Assembly: GCA_964304625.1 (NCBI GenBank)
Contig: OZ199838.1
Span: forward strand, 14,012,001 to 14,076,000
Length of the DNA stretch: 64,000 bases
Reading direction: 5' to 3'
Origin: Kudoa neothunni
Taxonomy: Eukaryota > Cnidaria
The notes beneath the pieces were generated by a model. That model saw only the letters and a list, made by a program, of their open reading frames with translations. It searched no databases and had not been told where the DNA came from. The position numbers were made by a program, and so were the translations under genes. Below are positions 36,474 through 49,850 of the stretch, one piece after another (positions within the stretch are counted from its first letter, which is position 1; each line of letters begins with the position of its first letter).

Positions 36474-37140
36474 CTCTTAACGAACAACAACTATATCGCA
36501 ATCTGCTCATGCACGACATCATTGAAATATATTCTAACGTTGGAAAAATACTTATTGCATCATTAGAGGAGATCAATAAGATATGATAATGTCACACTGA
36601 AGTATGTTGTGAAAACAGACGACGATGTTTATGTTGCCATGAAAAACTACTTGCAACATTTGGAAGCCATGATCAGTGACAATGTGGAGTATGAAGGATT
36701 GTTGTAAGTCAGAACTGAGTTATTCTACAGTTTATGTTCATTATATATTGAGTTCAGGGTATCAAATGCCATTGTTATACGAGACTAAACACATAAAAAT
36801 ATTGAGCCTTTATGGGCAGCCCTACAAGATACATACCCACCGTACTGTCTTGGCTTTGGTTACTTTATTAAAGCTACCAAATTAAATTGACTAGTCTCTG
36901 AATAAAATACCTGTGAATACCCCCAAAACGGAGACATTAATATTGGATATCTTTTAGGATTTTGTAACACAACCATGAGTAACAATAATGAATATAATCT
37001 CGATTCATTCTACAGCTCAAATTTGGCCAATGGGGTCAATCTATACCAAAACGATAATCAGTTTTATTTTCTTCGTGGTATATGAAAATATGAGCAGGTT
37101 CTATTTGACGAAACATATCCCAATTTATAAAACTACGTGT
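36474..37140 (+). pseudogene. Decayed beta-1,3-galactosyltransferase paralogue (GT31)
   Basis: Beginning at the hAT boundary the text reads EQQLYRNLLMHDIIEIYSNV, then KILIASLEEIN, a stop, and LKYVVKTDDDVYVAMKNYLQ. This aligns directly with the intact gene at 31037-32206 from its HEHQLYQDLI segment onward. Further pieces follow in other frames: PPYCLGFGYFIKATKLN near 36832-36882, NIGYLLGFCNTTMSNNNEYN, and FYFLRG. Several stops and frame changes are present, and the N-terminal half and membrane anchor are missing. I take it as the 3' half of a tandem paralogue, now dead and separated from its 5' half or replaced there by the hAT element. Confidence 0.75.
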
Positions 37141-37279
37141 CCAGGATATAAGAATATAAGAAAATCTATCTTCGTATACAAGGATTTGTTTTAATTCGTG
37201 GTAGAATTTTTTCTTACAATATTTTTCGATTTAATTCGCGCATATGGGTACTTAATTTTGGTCAAAAAATACTCAATTA

Positions 37280-39476
37280 CTAATTCAAATTATCAAGAAT
37301 ATTTAAACCATTTAACGGCACATATTTATTTGTACATAACTTGAATAGTTCATTTGAAGCGATTCCTATATTAAATATTGAAATGTCTTCAAAAGTATAA
37401 CTGAGATTAAGATATACCGCCAAAATGAACGGATCCCAAGATGCATAACAAGTTGTCATCATCTGCGTTAGGAGATAACAAAATTTTTGGGTTATCAATC
37501 CCTGTCGCTTGGATATATCCTACAGTTGATTACACGAAATTTTTACAAACTCAAAAGACCCATTTGACTGAGAAATGTGAATATTCCATTCTCTTCGCTG
37601 TCTATTCAAAAACTAAGCCACAACATTACACATTATTCAACTATTACTTTCATATTTAAGAAGATATTCCAAGATTTGTTCTGAGATCGATAATGTGTGT
37701 ATGAAATCAATAAAAAAAATATTTTTGCCTATTTAAGATTAATTAGTTAATTTAAAATAGGCTGTAATACAAAAATTAGTGATATCATCGAACAATTTTT
37801 GGTCAAATTGTTCTCTGTTCCAAATAAGATCGTACATACGATCTACATCACACCAAAACTGATCTCTATATCTAAAACATTTTATTATGTAATCGAATTT
37901 TATTTTGCACACTGACAATTGTTTCAATCTTGTGTAGTATGCCGTTGATGTAGACATATCATCCAATGATGCAACAGTGTATGGAATACGACCTTGGTTT
38001 GTAGTAGATACATGACGAATATCCATAAAAATACCATAAATATCTACAAATTTCTGAAATCCCTTGATAATTATCTTCAGATTTCCCTAATAACCCATAC
38101 TATTTGTTTGTTAACAAGCTATAAACTTTCATAGTTTTTCTAGATATCAGTAAGGTAGAAATATTCTCTGGGATCTAGATATTTTTTTAGATTTAATGAT
38201 ATAAGTTGCTTATATTACTTGGTTCGATGGGAAATATCCAAGCCCACTTTTAATGTGGGCACAAGCTTCGTTGTAATTTTGGGCATTAGCAATGCAGTTG
38301 TATTTGGCTTGAAACAATTTAAGAAGACGATCCCGAATACTTTTGTTTAAATGCTCGATAGACCCATATTCCTGGGAATACATTATGTTGAACTTCTCAC
38401 TACAATTATTTTTACTTCTCTATACTGATCAACTGTATCCAGAACTAATATTGGAAATGGTATTAACCATGGTTTCTAACAATAAATTATTCATTTTTAG
38501 CTATAGTGAAGCAGTATGTATTTGAAAACCTCGGGTATATTTTCACGTAACCCCAAACTATGTTGATAACTAACTAATGCATCAAACGGTTCTAACAATC
38601 TCAAATCTGATGGTTTATAATCGGGACAAGGCTCCATAACTAAAACCTCATTATTTTCGGTAACTATTTACCCAGATTACCAGGTAAACTATTGTATTGG
38701 GGAATAATAATGCCCATTCCTTGGATAACACTAATGTCTAGTGCATAGATATTATGTTCATAAAGAAATTCCAGCAATCGTTTATATTTACTAAAATTTT
38801 TTAAAGCCAAACAATAAATTGGCAATTATTACGTTGAACTAAGTTGTGTAAAAACCACAACATTAAATCCACGAAATAAATCGTTGTTCTCATTAAAAAC
38901 ATCTCCAGGATTCTTCAAAAAATTTAAAATAACCCAATTAGTATACAACCAACCTTGTAAATCGAGTTAACTTTAGTGCAATGGTTTATCGATCCCATAT
39001 TTGATGGTATAACATCTACTATATACTTAAAAAATGTCAGTGCTCAATTAGCTCATGCATCTACGACATTACTTTTCCAATATCACTTTCTTCGTTAATA
39101 AAAAAGCTAAAAATCTTCCAATAAAAATATCCAAAGTTTTTCATTAATTTACTTGTTGGATATCGGTATATTAGGCGAAACTATTTGGTCGCTAATCAAT
39201 GTTACGCACCCAATACCTTCTCGTTGAAATTTAGTTAGATAGATATAATTTTCATTCCTACATATAATATTTACCGTATAAAAAACATTCTTTTATCATT
39301 TCTATTGCAACATTGGATACACCAATAAAACAAATACGAGAATGGGCTATTCTCTGTTGAGAATCCTTTCCAATTAATCTAATAAACGTGTAATCAAAAT
39401 TTAATCGATTATGATCTGAGTTTGGCGAAGGTTACCTTATTTGCCGATCAAATAAATCAAAACTGTCATAATTCAT
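37280..39476 (-). CDS. NAE1: NEDD8-activating enzyme E1 regulatory subunit (APP-BP1)
   Basis: NAE1 pairs with UBA3 to activate NEDD8 for cullin modification. The gene is split into many small exons that I could not all delimit. The match is by collinear blocks. The start at 39476 reads MNYDSFDLFDRQIR; then GKDSQQRIAHSRICFIGVSN (first Rossmann-like segment), GFNVVVFTQLSS, YKPSDLRLLEPFDALVSYQH, SIRDRLLKLFQAKYNCIANA, IYGIFMDIRHVSTTNQGRIP with YTVASLDDMSTSTAYYTRLK, and finally IASNELFKLCTNKYVPLNGL. These match human NAE1 in order ([71 protein letters not shown]). It is notably diverged. Some joins may hide frame breaks, so a decaying copy cannot be excluded. Confidence 0.75.
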
Positions 39477-39639
39477 GCTAACTTTTTACAAACGATAAAT
39501 TGACTTGAAAAATCAGCTAATGAAACCTCGAAATGAATTTTTTTATTTTAATAAAAACCAATATTGAACGGCTATTTATCATACAGTGGAATCCACTTTG
39601 AGATGAATGCGCGAGTAGTTGGGCAGCTTAAAAAAACTA

Positions 39640-40330
39640 TAAACATTAATTCTTTTTGCTATCGGTAGAATGTGGCAGTTTCGTATAAATTGCAAATAAA
39701 ATTTTCAGAGTATCTTTTAAAAAATTTTCCGATTTGATTAATCCACTTTGAAGTAGTAGTTTCAGGCGTAGCATCAACAGATTAATTAATAAAATTTGAT
39801 TTTTCAATGTTGGACCTTTTATTAAAATAACGAAACCCTCCACAAATTGCACATAATGGTAAACCTTTTTCTTTGGCTGATTTATTTCTCTTGATGATTA
39901 CCGTGACGACGCTTACTACAATCTTTTGGCTTCTTGTCCATTCGATCCACTCATGTACATCGTCATCAACAGAATCAAATTGCCTTGCATGCAAAAAGTT
40001 TCTATTATTAGATTCTGAAAACATTTATAGGTTTTGATTATTTTACTTTTCATCTCTAGGATGCCATTACGATTCAAGATAATAGATATTTTAAAAAGTG
40101 ATGCAGTGGCAGTTTTTTGAGCATTAGATTGGGAACTTTCATAATAATAAGTAACCTTATACTTTTCGGCAAAAGGGAAATTTTTAGGAGTTTTTTTGGC
40201 ATGAAATATTGACTTAACTAAATAATTAACGAGAAGTACCCCTAAAAAGTGCGTGAAATTGATCAGTCACGTGAATTTTAGTTACAATATTTAGCAAATT
40301 TTTAAAATAATTTTTATAAAGATAATGATT
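39640..40330 (-). mobile_element. pogo-like transposase fragment
   Basis: On the minus strand from 40024 the text reads RNFLHARQFDSVDDDVHEWI and IIKRNKSAKEKGLPLCAICG, like the CENP-B-type DNA-binding region of pogo/Tigger transposases. It is closely similar to the copy at 54761-54946. The right flank (40235-40262) has AAAAAGTGCGTGAAATTGATC, the subterminal motif of that same family in inverse orientation. The catalytic domain is largely absent. Confidence 0.6.
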
Positions 40331-42330
40331 GGAATATCAAGAAATATCTATATGTATATATATATATATAATCCTTTGTCTGTCTGTGCGTGTCCACAAG
40401 TGCGCATATGTCATGGAGAAACTTTTTTTAAATACAACTTTTAATTCGCATTTGAATTGATAATATCATTAATAAAAACATTCATTCATTTATAAGTACA
40501 AACATAATCAATATCGTTATCAGAAGTAAGGAATTCTCTGGCTATTTACATCAATTACCAGATTAAAAGATATCTGAATAATACTGATGTTTGTTTACTT
40601 CAGAGTGATATTCAATTAGAATAAACCTTTACTGACTGCATATAAAGAGAATCTGTTAATTATGATGTATAATGTTTCAAAAATGTTACATATGCCGGTA
40701 TGGAGTAATTTTAAGACAGAAAAAATCATAAACACCACATTTACAAGAGTTGTTGCATTTTTTTTTAAATTTGAAGAATAACCAAATTATTTAGGATATA
40801 TTTTCATTTTTCGAGCGTTATGGATACAGTCAAGCGAAAAAGATTATGATCATTTTAAATTAAACACATAACTCGAGATTATGAGTTGTTGCCATCAATG
40901 AGTAATTTGGTAGTTCTATAAGCATTCAAAAAACGATTTAAGACGTGTGTAGAGATTTCAAATAATTAAATTTTTGTAATAGCTTCATAAATGAAAATAA
41001 TGCTCTATTGGAATTCCTGAGATGTGAAAATTTCTTTTTATCAAATATATCGATTGGATTGAAACTATATTAGTCATTTCGATAAGTTTTTACTCATTTT
41101 TTGGTTTTCCTAAACTTTCTTGCAAAGCAGCTGGCATAACTAATTCGATAAGTTTCTATATTTGATGAGATGATTTATTAAATAATGTTTAAGTTCTTAG
41201 TAACCTAATTATTCCTCACCCCCAGACCTTAAGATTAACATTCAAATCAATATATAATTTTCTTTTCTTTTCTCTTCGCTAATACTAATTCATTATGATA
41301 AAAAGCTCCATGAAAATATGTGACACCGAATTCTATGCGTAGTTTAAGAATTTATATTCACGATTACTTTTGCACAAAATACAGTCCCCTCTCAATCTCA
41401 ACACGTGCCATGTAAGTTAATAAAAAATTATTAGTCTATTCGATCTAACCGATATTTTCACAAAGTTTTCGTTAATCTAAGAAAAGTTCAATACAAAGAA
41501 ATTTTTGGGGGGAGAGGGGAATCAAACAGTACGTTTGTTTTTAAGAAGGGTGCACTCCTTCGAGAAAATAAGTTGATATTTAAGCATTACTGTAATTTTT
41601 AAAACCAAAAACATCTTTACATTTTAGATTTAATCATATTTTGTTAATTAAATTTGTATATTTTCGAATAAGTAAGTATTCTTGATTCAAAGTAAGATTG
41701 GATCTATTTAAAAATCGGGAAAATATGTTAAAATAATGAATACTTAAGTTATTACCCACAAATTATTGAAACCTCATTAACATCCTTTGTAAATTGCGAA
41801 AAAGGAGTAAAAATTAGTATTTTTATTTCTGATGGCATTTTAGGTCAATTTTATTTTATTATCGTTTGTAGACTAATAATAAATTTAATAACTAGTAAGT
41901 TTAATTTTTATAGCAAAATTTTGAAAGAACTGAAAGTCCTATTAAAGTTACTTAATAATTTTATTTTAGTAAATAAATGAACTTTAATCGTTAATTAAAT
42001 TTCTCACAAAATTAAGGTCATTATATTTTATGGTCATAATTTGTAAAATAAACGTAAAAATACTCATTAACTTCCCTCAATACCTCTATATTTTGAATGG
42101 GAAGTGCGCGCATAATTTTGATTTTCTAAATCATCACTTTGTAAAAATAATGACAAACTTTAAAATGCAACAATTCAAATAGAAAAATAAAATTAACAGT
42201 GTTTAGCGTGCTAATTAAATTAACTTAATCGTATAATTTCTTCATTCGGAAATAAAACTAAAAATTAAAATTTTCCACCACACGGTACCAGTAAAACTGG
42301 GCATTAGCGTTATTTACTTAAAAAACAGCA
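40331..42330. other. Intergenic, no gene seen
   Basis: Two kilobases of AT-rich DNA. A (TA)n tract near 40352-40370 is followed by TCTGTCTGTGCGTGTCCACA, a style seen at Helitron-like ends. Nothing else is recognisable. Confidence 0.35.
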
Positions 42331-42425
42331 AGGCTTTAGTCTGCGCCAGGTTTTAGCCTATTTGACTGGGAAAGGAAGCCTTCGCGAAGCGGGGCTTTTG
42401 CGCTCGTATATATATATATAAAGGA
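42331..42425. mobile_element. Helitron-like terminal region (tentative)
   Basis: A GC-rich block in AT-rich surroundings contains a possible hairpin (GCCTTCGCGAAGCGGGGC at 42379-42396), then TTTTGCGCTCG and (TA)n-AAAGG. This resembles the ends of Helitron-like repeats. A similar TA-tract followed by AAAGC lies at 49758. No helicase or defined terminus was found. Confidence 0.3.
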
Positions 42426-42554
42426 TAAAAGGAATATGGAAATAAAATTTCTTACAAATAATTAGAGCAAATCAAAACAATAAATAATATTTCTTTTTAT
42501 TTTGTGTTTCGTGCAAACAGATTTGAAACATCTTATGTTTGATTCTTAATACAA

Positions 42555-43740
42555 TTATTCCAAGGACAAAAATGGCGTCCTGTTTTTCCTCGGTAATTGA
42601 ATGGAACTTGATTCATATATCATCGAATTGTCATTATAGGTAGAAATTTCGAAAAATTGAAAATCATACCTTGTGTGAGATCGTAGACCGTGAGAATTTT
42701 CATCACGACATACTAAATTAGATATTAATTCTATGGCGAGCTTGCTGATAAATTTCTGTCTCTTGTTATGATCATTTTTTTCCATCTAGGATTTTTCCGG
42801 ATACAAATAATGCATGCATCAATGCAGGCTTGTCAGTAATTTCCATAAAGATCCTGAGTTGCCATCTGCCATCTACGAGTGGGTTTTGAATAATAGTACG
42901 ACACGTTTATTCTTCCTCGTCATCAACACCACCTTAATTTCGTTATAGTGAAAAATCACCATTGTATTTTTTTCTGCACGTTGCCCCTATTGAAATATCA
43001 TGAGAATAAGTAGACAAGATATTGGCAAGCGTAATTCTTTTTCGGACGTATGCGATTAGCGTGAGATCACCAACAAATCGTTAGAGACAAAAGAAAACCT
43101 CTCATTGTGGTGATTATAGGGATTCTTTGAGTACATCTCGTTTGTTTGACCTAATTGTTTCTGTTAATGTCAGGTTCTCTTTGATAATTCCTTGTAGTTA
43201 GAGAAACAAACGTAAAAAATTGTTTGTCGTCACCCCTCAGCTAGTTCCATAAGACCGGTAGTAAAGTTTTGTAACAACATTTTCAACTTTATTTATTATC
43301 ATTTGAACTTGGAAATCTTTTCTACATAAGGTAAGATAGAATATTTAATAAGTAGGATGTTTCTACGTCAGCAGCCACCCAAAGGTTTATTACGAATCGT
43401 CCAGGTTTTCTTTTCGTTATACATAGAAAGAATATTTAACACGAAACCTGACTAAACTTTCGTCGACTGTAATATGCGTGACAGATGAATAATACTTTAG
43501 GCAACTTCCATTGAACAGTTTGAAAATTTGGCGACAAGATTCAAAGTGATCATTAGTAATTTGAAACCAATCACTTCCATTTGTTTTATCGTCGAAACGG
43601 AGTTTTCTATAAAATGTAAGTAACCCTGCTTCTGGGCAACACTGTCAGGGAGAATGTTTGAATGGTGTACTATCATCTCACATATTCCTATGAGCATCTT
43701 ACCAGTTGAACATCCAGACGCGATTAATTAATCAATCTTT
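42555..43740 (-). mobile_element. piggyBac transposase relic
   Basis: Reading leftward from about 43480, the text shows VDESLVRFR-like and KPGRFVINLWVAADVETSYL, which is the first catalytic Asp region of piggyBac transposases (DE...FRGR...KP..GIKLWVLAD). Further on come an EPDINRN-like segment and, at 42785-42555, KRQKFISKLAIELISNLV, typical of the piggyBac C-terminal part. Frames change several times. No TTAA-bounded ends were identified. Confidence 0.65.
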
Positions 43741-43763
43741 ATCTACTATCTATATCTCTATAT

Positions 43764-43850
43764 TAGTGGTTTCTTAACCTTTTCACGCTCGCGGACCCTA
43801 ATTGCGTTCAATGGACTTAACACAGAACCCCGTTGTGGTTTATGCATAAT
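43764..43850. mobile_element. hAT terminal fragment
   Basis: TAGTGGTTTCTTAACCTTTT then GCGGACCC and AGAACCCC is a typical hAT left end and subterminal region. The opposite end was not found, so this is an isolated piece. Confidence 0.45.
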
Positions 43851-46800
43851 CCGAACATACATATAATGTATAAACTAAAATTATTTATCTGATATCCCCT
43901 AATTAATTAAAATATTTTGTATATAAATTAATTATGTGGTGGTTTTGTTTTAAAAATATGTATTAACAATTTTTAATCATTAAGAAACGAATTATTTTTA
44001 GTATTAAAAAATAAACATCGTTGAAATCCTCCCCAGTAATTTTATTTAAACTCTAAAAAAACATAGAAAATGACGTATAATACATTAAAATAAGGTATTC
44101 AATAAAATTTATTGAATTAATGTAAAAATACACATATACTTTAAAAAAGAAAATACATTATAAAATATTTTTAAAACGAATGGGTTCTTGAAAAAATCGA
44201 AATATTTTTGGTATATAAATCTCTATTTACGTTAATTATTGTGTTTATTAAAATAAAAAGTCAACAAAGCAGAAATCGTTATATAAAATGCGAGTTCAAT
44301 GTAGAAAAACATATTTCATATATAAATAATCAAACATAAAAGAAATTTGTCTCAAATTTGTTTCAACCTTTGGAAAAACTTATTGTTGTGAGTACCTTTA
44401 TTCAACTACGGTCGATCCTGGATATTGCGTAATTGTTTGCGAATGGCAACGAATTACACAATACAGGTATTGGCGCAAGCGCGTTACGTATAAAAAACTA
44501 ATGTAATTCGGGTTTAAAATAACTGGATGTGTTTTGAAAGTAATGCTGTTGAGTTTTATAACAAAAAAGTTTTATGATTAAATTAATTGAATATTTGAGT
44601 TCCGCAGCTGACACGAGCGCTTTATATTTTACAAAGTTTGGATTGACATTTTAAATCTATCACCTGCATACACTTCAGGTAAAGCTATTGATTCTCAATG
44701 TATTTTTCTCTCTTCTTCAATGTTGTTGATGTCGTAATATTTTTTTTATATAAAAATTAAAGTTGATAAACAATTGAATAGTGTGCCGAAATTTTCGACA
44801 TTATTTTCAGAAAAATCTTTATTTATAATTCTACAACATTTTAACTTAAGGTTTATCAAAAATGTCCCCAAAATGTAAGTTCAAGTAAGGAAAAGGTACA
44901 TACATGATTTTAACGCCTTGCGGCTCTTGAAAATCTGGGAAACCTTCAAGTTGGCTCACATCCTGGGAATGTCTTGCCACCCTTGTAATATACCATCTTG
45001 TCAACTCCATACAGATGACCATAACTCCCATTTATAAGTTAAATATAAAAAAATTCAAATTAGACTACTTAATAATATCCACAGAAACGTTAAATTTTAT
45101 TATTTAATAAACGTTTCCCTTTAATAAAATGAAGATAAACAAATCTATCAAAGCTAGTCTTTACCATATTTAAAATCATAGTTTTCTTTAAAAATAAGTA
45201 TTAATATCTATGAAAGCTAAAAATATTTTAACCTTAGATACATTCAAATAGTAAGTCACAAGATTTTCAAGTTGACACTTTAACGAGTAATTCATGAAAT
45301 TAAAATATTCCGACAATTATAAGAAATACTAAAACTTTAATTTAAAAAAATACTCTTTTATATATTAGACGTATTTATTTAGAAAATTTATAAATAACTT
45401 CTTTACTACAATTAAAAATAATTTTCTAAAATCTCAACCGAATTGTTTTAGAAATATTCTAAAACAATCCCCTAATCCAATATCCCCAATATCCTTGCAG
45501 AATTCGAATTATAACTGAGCTCTTAATGATTTTAAAAAATCTTTTAAAAGATATTTGCACTAATTAGGTGCCGAAATGTGTCATTTAAAACAAATTATAT
45601 TTCAAAATCGTAAAAACTTGTAATTTGATATAAATACAATAATTCCCCCAAAATATGAGAGATACAATATCGCAATAATATAAATTAAAGAATTTTTGTA
45701 CAAAAAACCAATTTTAAATATTATTTAATTCATAGAAGTCGGGACGGAAACCGATGGGAACAGTTTAGGATTTATCAATACCATCAAACATATAAACTTT
45801 GACACTCAAAAGACTAAATTTAATGTTTTAATATAAAAAGTATAAAATAAGTTTCTTGAAAAATCAACATTGTTGAATTTTACTTTTTAAATGTTTTACT
45901 TCTTAGGATGCGTGTTGAGTAAAGTAAGGGATTACCCAATCTCATCATTGCATAGAAGACTTATTAGATTTCCTTTCGAGGTAATAATAAAATAGCGTGA
46001 TTTACACTTTTTTAACATATCTAAATCTAGGAAAATTGTTAATTAAAAATTATTCTTATATTAATTTAAATTCGACTTCAATATTTTTTAATAAGTTCTG
46101 GTTGTAAACGCATTGCAATTAATATTGTGTTTTATAAAATTTCGATAATTCATCTGCTGATATATCCATATGATGTGAGACGAACAATGTCATCAAGGCA
46201 GTGCTCAAGATTGTCTTTAATCTCCCCTTAGCGTCTTATATAATCGGATTTTTTTATGCTAATTTAATTAAAAATTAATAGGGACGATATTATTTTCCAA
46301 AAAAAATCGTAGTTAAATCCCTATTTTCAGAAAATAACTGCTTTTAACGTTTAATATTTTGAGGTAGGTAACGAAATCAGATAAACCCTAGTATTATAAT
46401 AAAGTATTAAATTTAATGCGGTTTAAGCCGATTTAAATAATTCTAAAAAATAATTGGTTTAGACGTTATTTAAAGATGACAATTCTCGTTAAAGTTTGAA
46501 AACAGGAAAATAAACGCTACAAATTCGTTATGTTATTAAATATCTATATAAACTTAAATGCATCTCAACTAGCTACTAAAAAAGTTTTTAATTCGTTAAT
46601 AAGATTTTCATGAACAAATATTGGTTTTATATAATTAATAAATTTGATGTATTTCTTACATATAAAGTTCAGCAGATAAATTATTTTAAGCTTTAAATAA
46701 GGTAGTAACCGAACATCAATATTTTTTAATATATTACATAAAAACCAGACAATATTAAATTCAGCATACATAAGATAATACTATTAAATAAATGGATTTA

Positions 46801-47090
46801 TTTCGGTGTGGCTATCCCAAATATCATTTTGTTTAGTTTCCACAAAATGCTGGCATAAATATCGAATAACTATTATATTAATACTATATCAAAGGGTTCT
46901 TTATTAACTTTAGCCCAAAAAATTTGTTTAAAGCTTAGCAGGATAAAAAAAGAGGATTTGAATATACTTAATTATAAGTTACAACTTACGAAGATGTTTC
47001 GTATAGTCGTTTTGAGCTTGTTTCAGGTGACTGGGCTTAAGTATTTATCTTTTCTGGTTGTTGTTTCTGTTATAACAAGAAATTGTCCAA
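43851..47090. other. Intergenic, no gene recognised
   Basis: More than 3 kb of AT-rich sequence. A slightly more GC-rich patch at 44846-45031 (minus) reads as short peptides such as MELTRWYITRVARHSQDVSQ or, in another frame, GVDKMVYYKGGKTFPGC. I recognise neither as a protein family. The start of SLC3A2 follows, so its promoter should lie at the right end. Confidence 0.35.
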
Positions 47091-48507
47091 ATGGAATCAA
47101 ATACTGATCAACTAAATTTGCCAAAAAATGACATTCAAACTAATCAAAAGGAATGCGAAAGGCAGGGCAAACTGTCTACATTCTTGACCGTGGATAATAT
47201 TATGTTTTTTTCGATGTTCTTGTCAATTATTGTGGTTGGTGTTTCTATTGGATTATACGAATACAAAAAAAGTAGGCATAGACCTGATTTAAGCTCAATT
47301 TGTGATGTTGGATATTGTTACTATTTGGACGTTAACTCATTGACGTCTGAAAATGGTGGGAACGATTTCAGTTATTATCACGCGGTTTAACAATAAATTT
47401 GATTATTTGAAAAGTATTGGCGTGGAATTGTTAATATTGAATCAAATCAATCTCACCTCCGACAACCCTGTCTACAAATCTTATATAAGAAAAACATTAG
47501 TGGATGCAAGGGAAGCTGGATTAACTATTTACATGGTAATATCATCAGAGATTGCTAAAAAAAGGCACATAGCTACGTAAACTTGGGTATTTTGGGGTTT
47601 GTCTCCAACGGTACTTTGAATTAAAACTTGTTGTCAATTCAATTTTGTTCTCTAGTATATGATACGCTGGATAATGAACCAGTCAGTAGATCCAACCTGA
47701 CCGTTTTTGAGCAAACTTTTGCTGACTACTCGGATACCAATCAATGGTCCTTTTCCTTTACTGGCCTCTTAAATTAAGTAAAATAAACGCTGCACTAAAT
47801 CAAAAAAACAATTTCAACTTTACTATTGTTCCTGTTTCAAGCAACCCATCTGTAGATATAGAAAAATTTATTTTTTCAACAGGCAATTTACTAATTAATT
47901 TAATTTTTGATGTTATTGACTTGTAATAAATATGTAGGTGATGATACGAGGGCTGCTGAAGACAATAGACTAAAGGTTGTTGCAAAGACAATTGTTCAAC
48001 CAAAATGTCTAATTTATGGTGGATATGAGTTGGCGGGTATATTTATTAGGAGAAAATAATATTATTAACTATGCAACATTCAATTTATCTATATCATTAA
48101 TTTCCATAGGCGATACAATAGAATTTTACACCAAAGATCAGCCACTCACATATTCCAAGATAGCTAACCTGATGAAAGATTTTTACAGATTTAGAGTCGA
48201 TGATCCCTATTTTCTAAAATCGTTGAAAACTAGTGTTGTGTCGTTAGGTTCGAATGAATTTACCGTATATAAAAGAAGCTACGCGCCCAGCACAAACCCT
48301 GAAGGAGCGGCTGATTTTTACGTATTCGTTAAGGAAGAAGCTACCTCAGTCTTCAAAATTAATACTATTATTGAAGATCCAGGAAAACGTATGGTTATTA
48401 TATATGCTTATCCTAATGGCCAGAAGGGGAATAGTTTGATAAAATACTGTCATCAAATATGGCACAGATGTACCAATCAACGAAGACTTACTTCTGTTGA
48501 TCGTTAG
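47091..48507 (+). CDS. SLC3A2/4F2hc-like amino-acid transporter heavy chain
   Basis: Single-pass type II glycoprotein that partners a light-chain amino-acid exchanger (SLC7). It has a cytosolic N-terminus of about 43 residues, a membrane segment FFSMFLSIIVVGVSIGLY, a neck (SSICDVGYCYYLDVNSL) and a catalytically dead alpha-amylase-like barrel. Landmarks are NNKFDYLKSIGVELLILNQI, SYIRKTLVDAREAGLTIYMV, SYVNLGILGFVSN, TNQWSFSFTGLL, VQPKCLIYGGYELAG and the beta-sandwich start FYRFRVDDPYFLKSLK. Introns are placed at 47611-47655, one ending at 47937, and 48037-48109. Three apparent one-base frame breaks, at GGG near 47358, A7 near 47556 and AAA near 47768, sit mostly in homopolymers. Consensus error is likely, but a decaying gene is possible. 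The C-terminus after YAYPNGQKG is uncertain. Confidence 0.72.
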
Positions 48508-49750
48508 GGTGCGATAACATTCAAATTGAATAAATATCTATGATTTTGTTGTTAGCTCATAAGATTGTTATATTTTGTTGGTTGATTTTTTTCCTTTGTA
48601 TAACTCGTGAAAAATTAAACTTTTAGGACATTCTGGCGGAAAAAATTATTGACTGGATACAATTTATTTAATTTTATAGGGATTATCTCTAGGTTTCCAA
48701 TGTTTTTGACGTCACTGAATATCGAATTAATTTTACGCCTATATTTAGTGGCTTTGTACGTAATTTAGAGAGAGAGAGAGTAGATCCTCTCATGATGAAA
48801 AATTAATCATATCTTAAAACGTAAATTGGAGCTAAAGGTCACCATGTTATCCAAAAATTTATATTCTCTAATTCTCTATGAATAAGACAAGTTTTGAACA
48901 TAGAACAAGTTTTAATTTGTGCTCGGAACTCGTTAAAATTGCCGATCCTCAAAATTGATATCATGACAAACCGGATGTTAAAAAAAATTATATAATTACT
49001 TCATTAACATTACAAATTAAAAATAAGTTTATTAATACTAAATATTATTAACTTTCAAAATTAATTATATATTTTTGTATTGTTACATATACAAATAAGA
49101 GAGTATAAAACAAATAGAATTTTATAGAAAAAGCTATTATTATTGTTAGTAAATTTGAAGTATATTTCGCAAAGAATTATATATTTGAAATGAAGTTTTA
49201 AAAAAGTTAATATAATAGTAATTAGGTTTATTTCGAGAAGTTTGAGGGTTGATAAAATTAGTTATATTGTGCGATGGTTTGCGATGCATATTACGGCATA
49301 ACAATTTTATTATTTTTTAAAATAATTTAGTAAATCGTTAGGTACCGGTCAATGTAATTAATTCAATTGTTTTTCCTATAAAAATATATAAATATGAACT
49401 TTCATTAGTGAAAGAAGTTAGAATTATTTGGCAGAAAAATTAAAGATACCGATTAATCCATTTTCCTTTAAAATTTAGCATTTACTTAATTCTAAATTAT
49501 TTGAATTATTAGTACTAAAATTTATGGATATTTCTGTCAATATTTCGCATATTTTTTGGGCTAATAAAGTCATGATAAATTTCCATATAACAAATTATAC
49601 ATAATCCATGATGGTATGAGTGTGTTTCGGATTTTTGTAGGAATTACAAAATTAGTTTAATTTTAATTTATTGAAGAATAGCATTATTTAGGAAACTGGG
49701 ATTATTATTTTAACCAAATAATTTTTTTACTTAACTGAATAGTAATCCCT
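48508..49750. other. Intergenic, no gene seen
   Basis: AT-rich spacer downstream of the SLC3A2-like gene; a short (GA)n tract lies at 48768-48780. Nothing else supported. Confidence 0.35.
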
Positions 49751-49755
49751 TATCT

Positions 49756-49845
49756 ACTATATATATATATAAAGCTAAGTTGTCCGTGTATGCGTGCCCA
49801 GGCTGCCAGCTGGGTTTTTAAAAAAGCCAAAGGCCGAGAAAAATG
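49756..49845. mobile_element. Helitron-like 5' end (tentative)
   Basis: TCTACTATATATATATATAA then AGCTAAGTTGTCCGTGTATG and CCCAGGCTGCCAGCTGGG (a short hairpin). The layout of a TC start, TA tract, AAAGC and GTCCGTGT words resembles Helitron-like 5' ends in other animals. It abuts the piggyBac element at 49851. Confidence 0.3.
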
Positions 49846-49850
49846 TTAGT

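Noticed and set aside
44846-45031. Possible 61-residue protein on the minus strand
   Set aside because: No recognisable family, no exon context and no flanking conservation visible; the frame could be chance in a slightly GC-richer patch.
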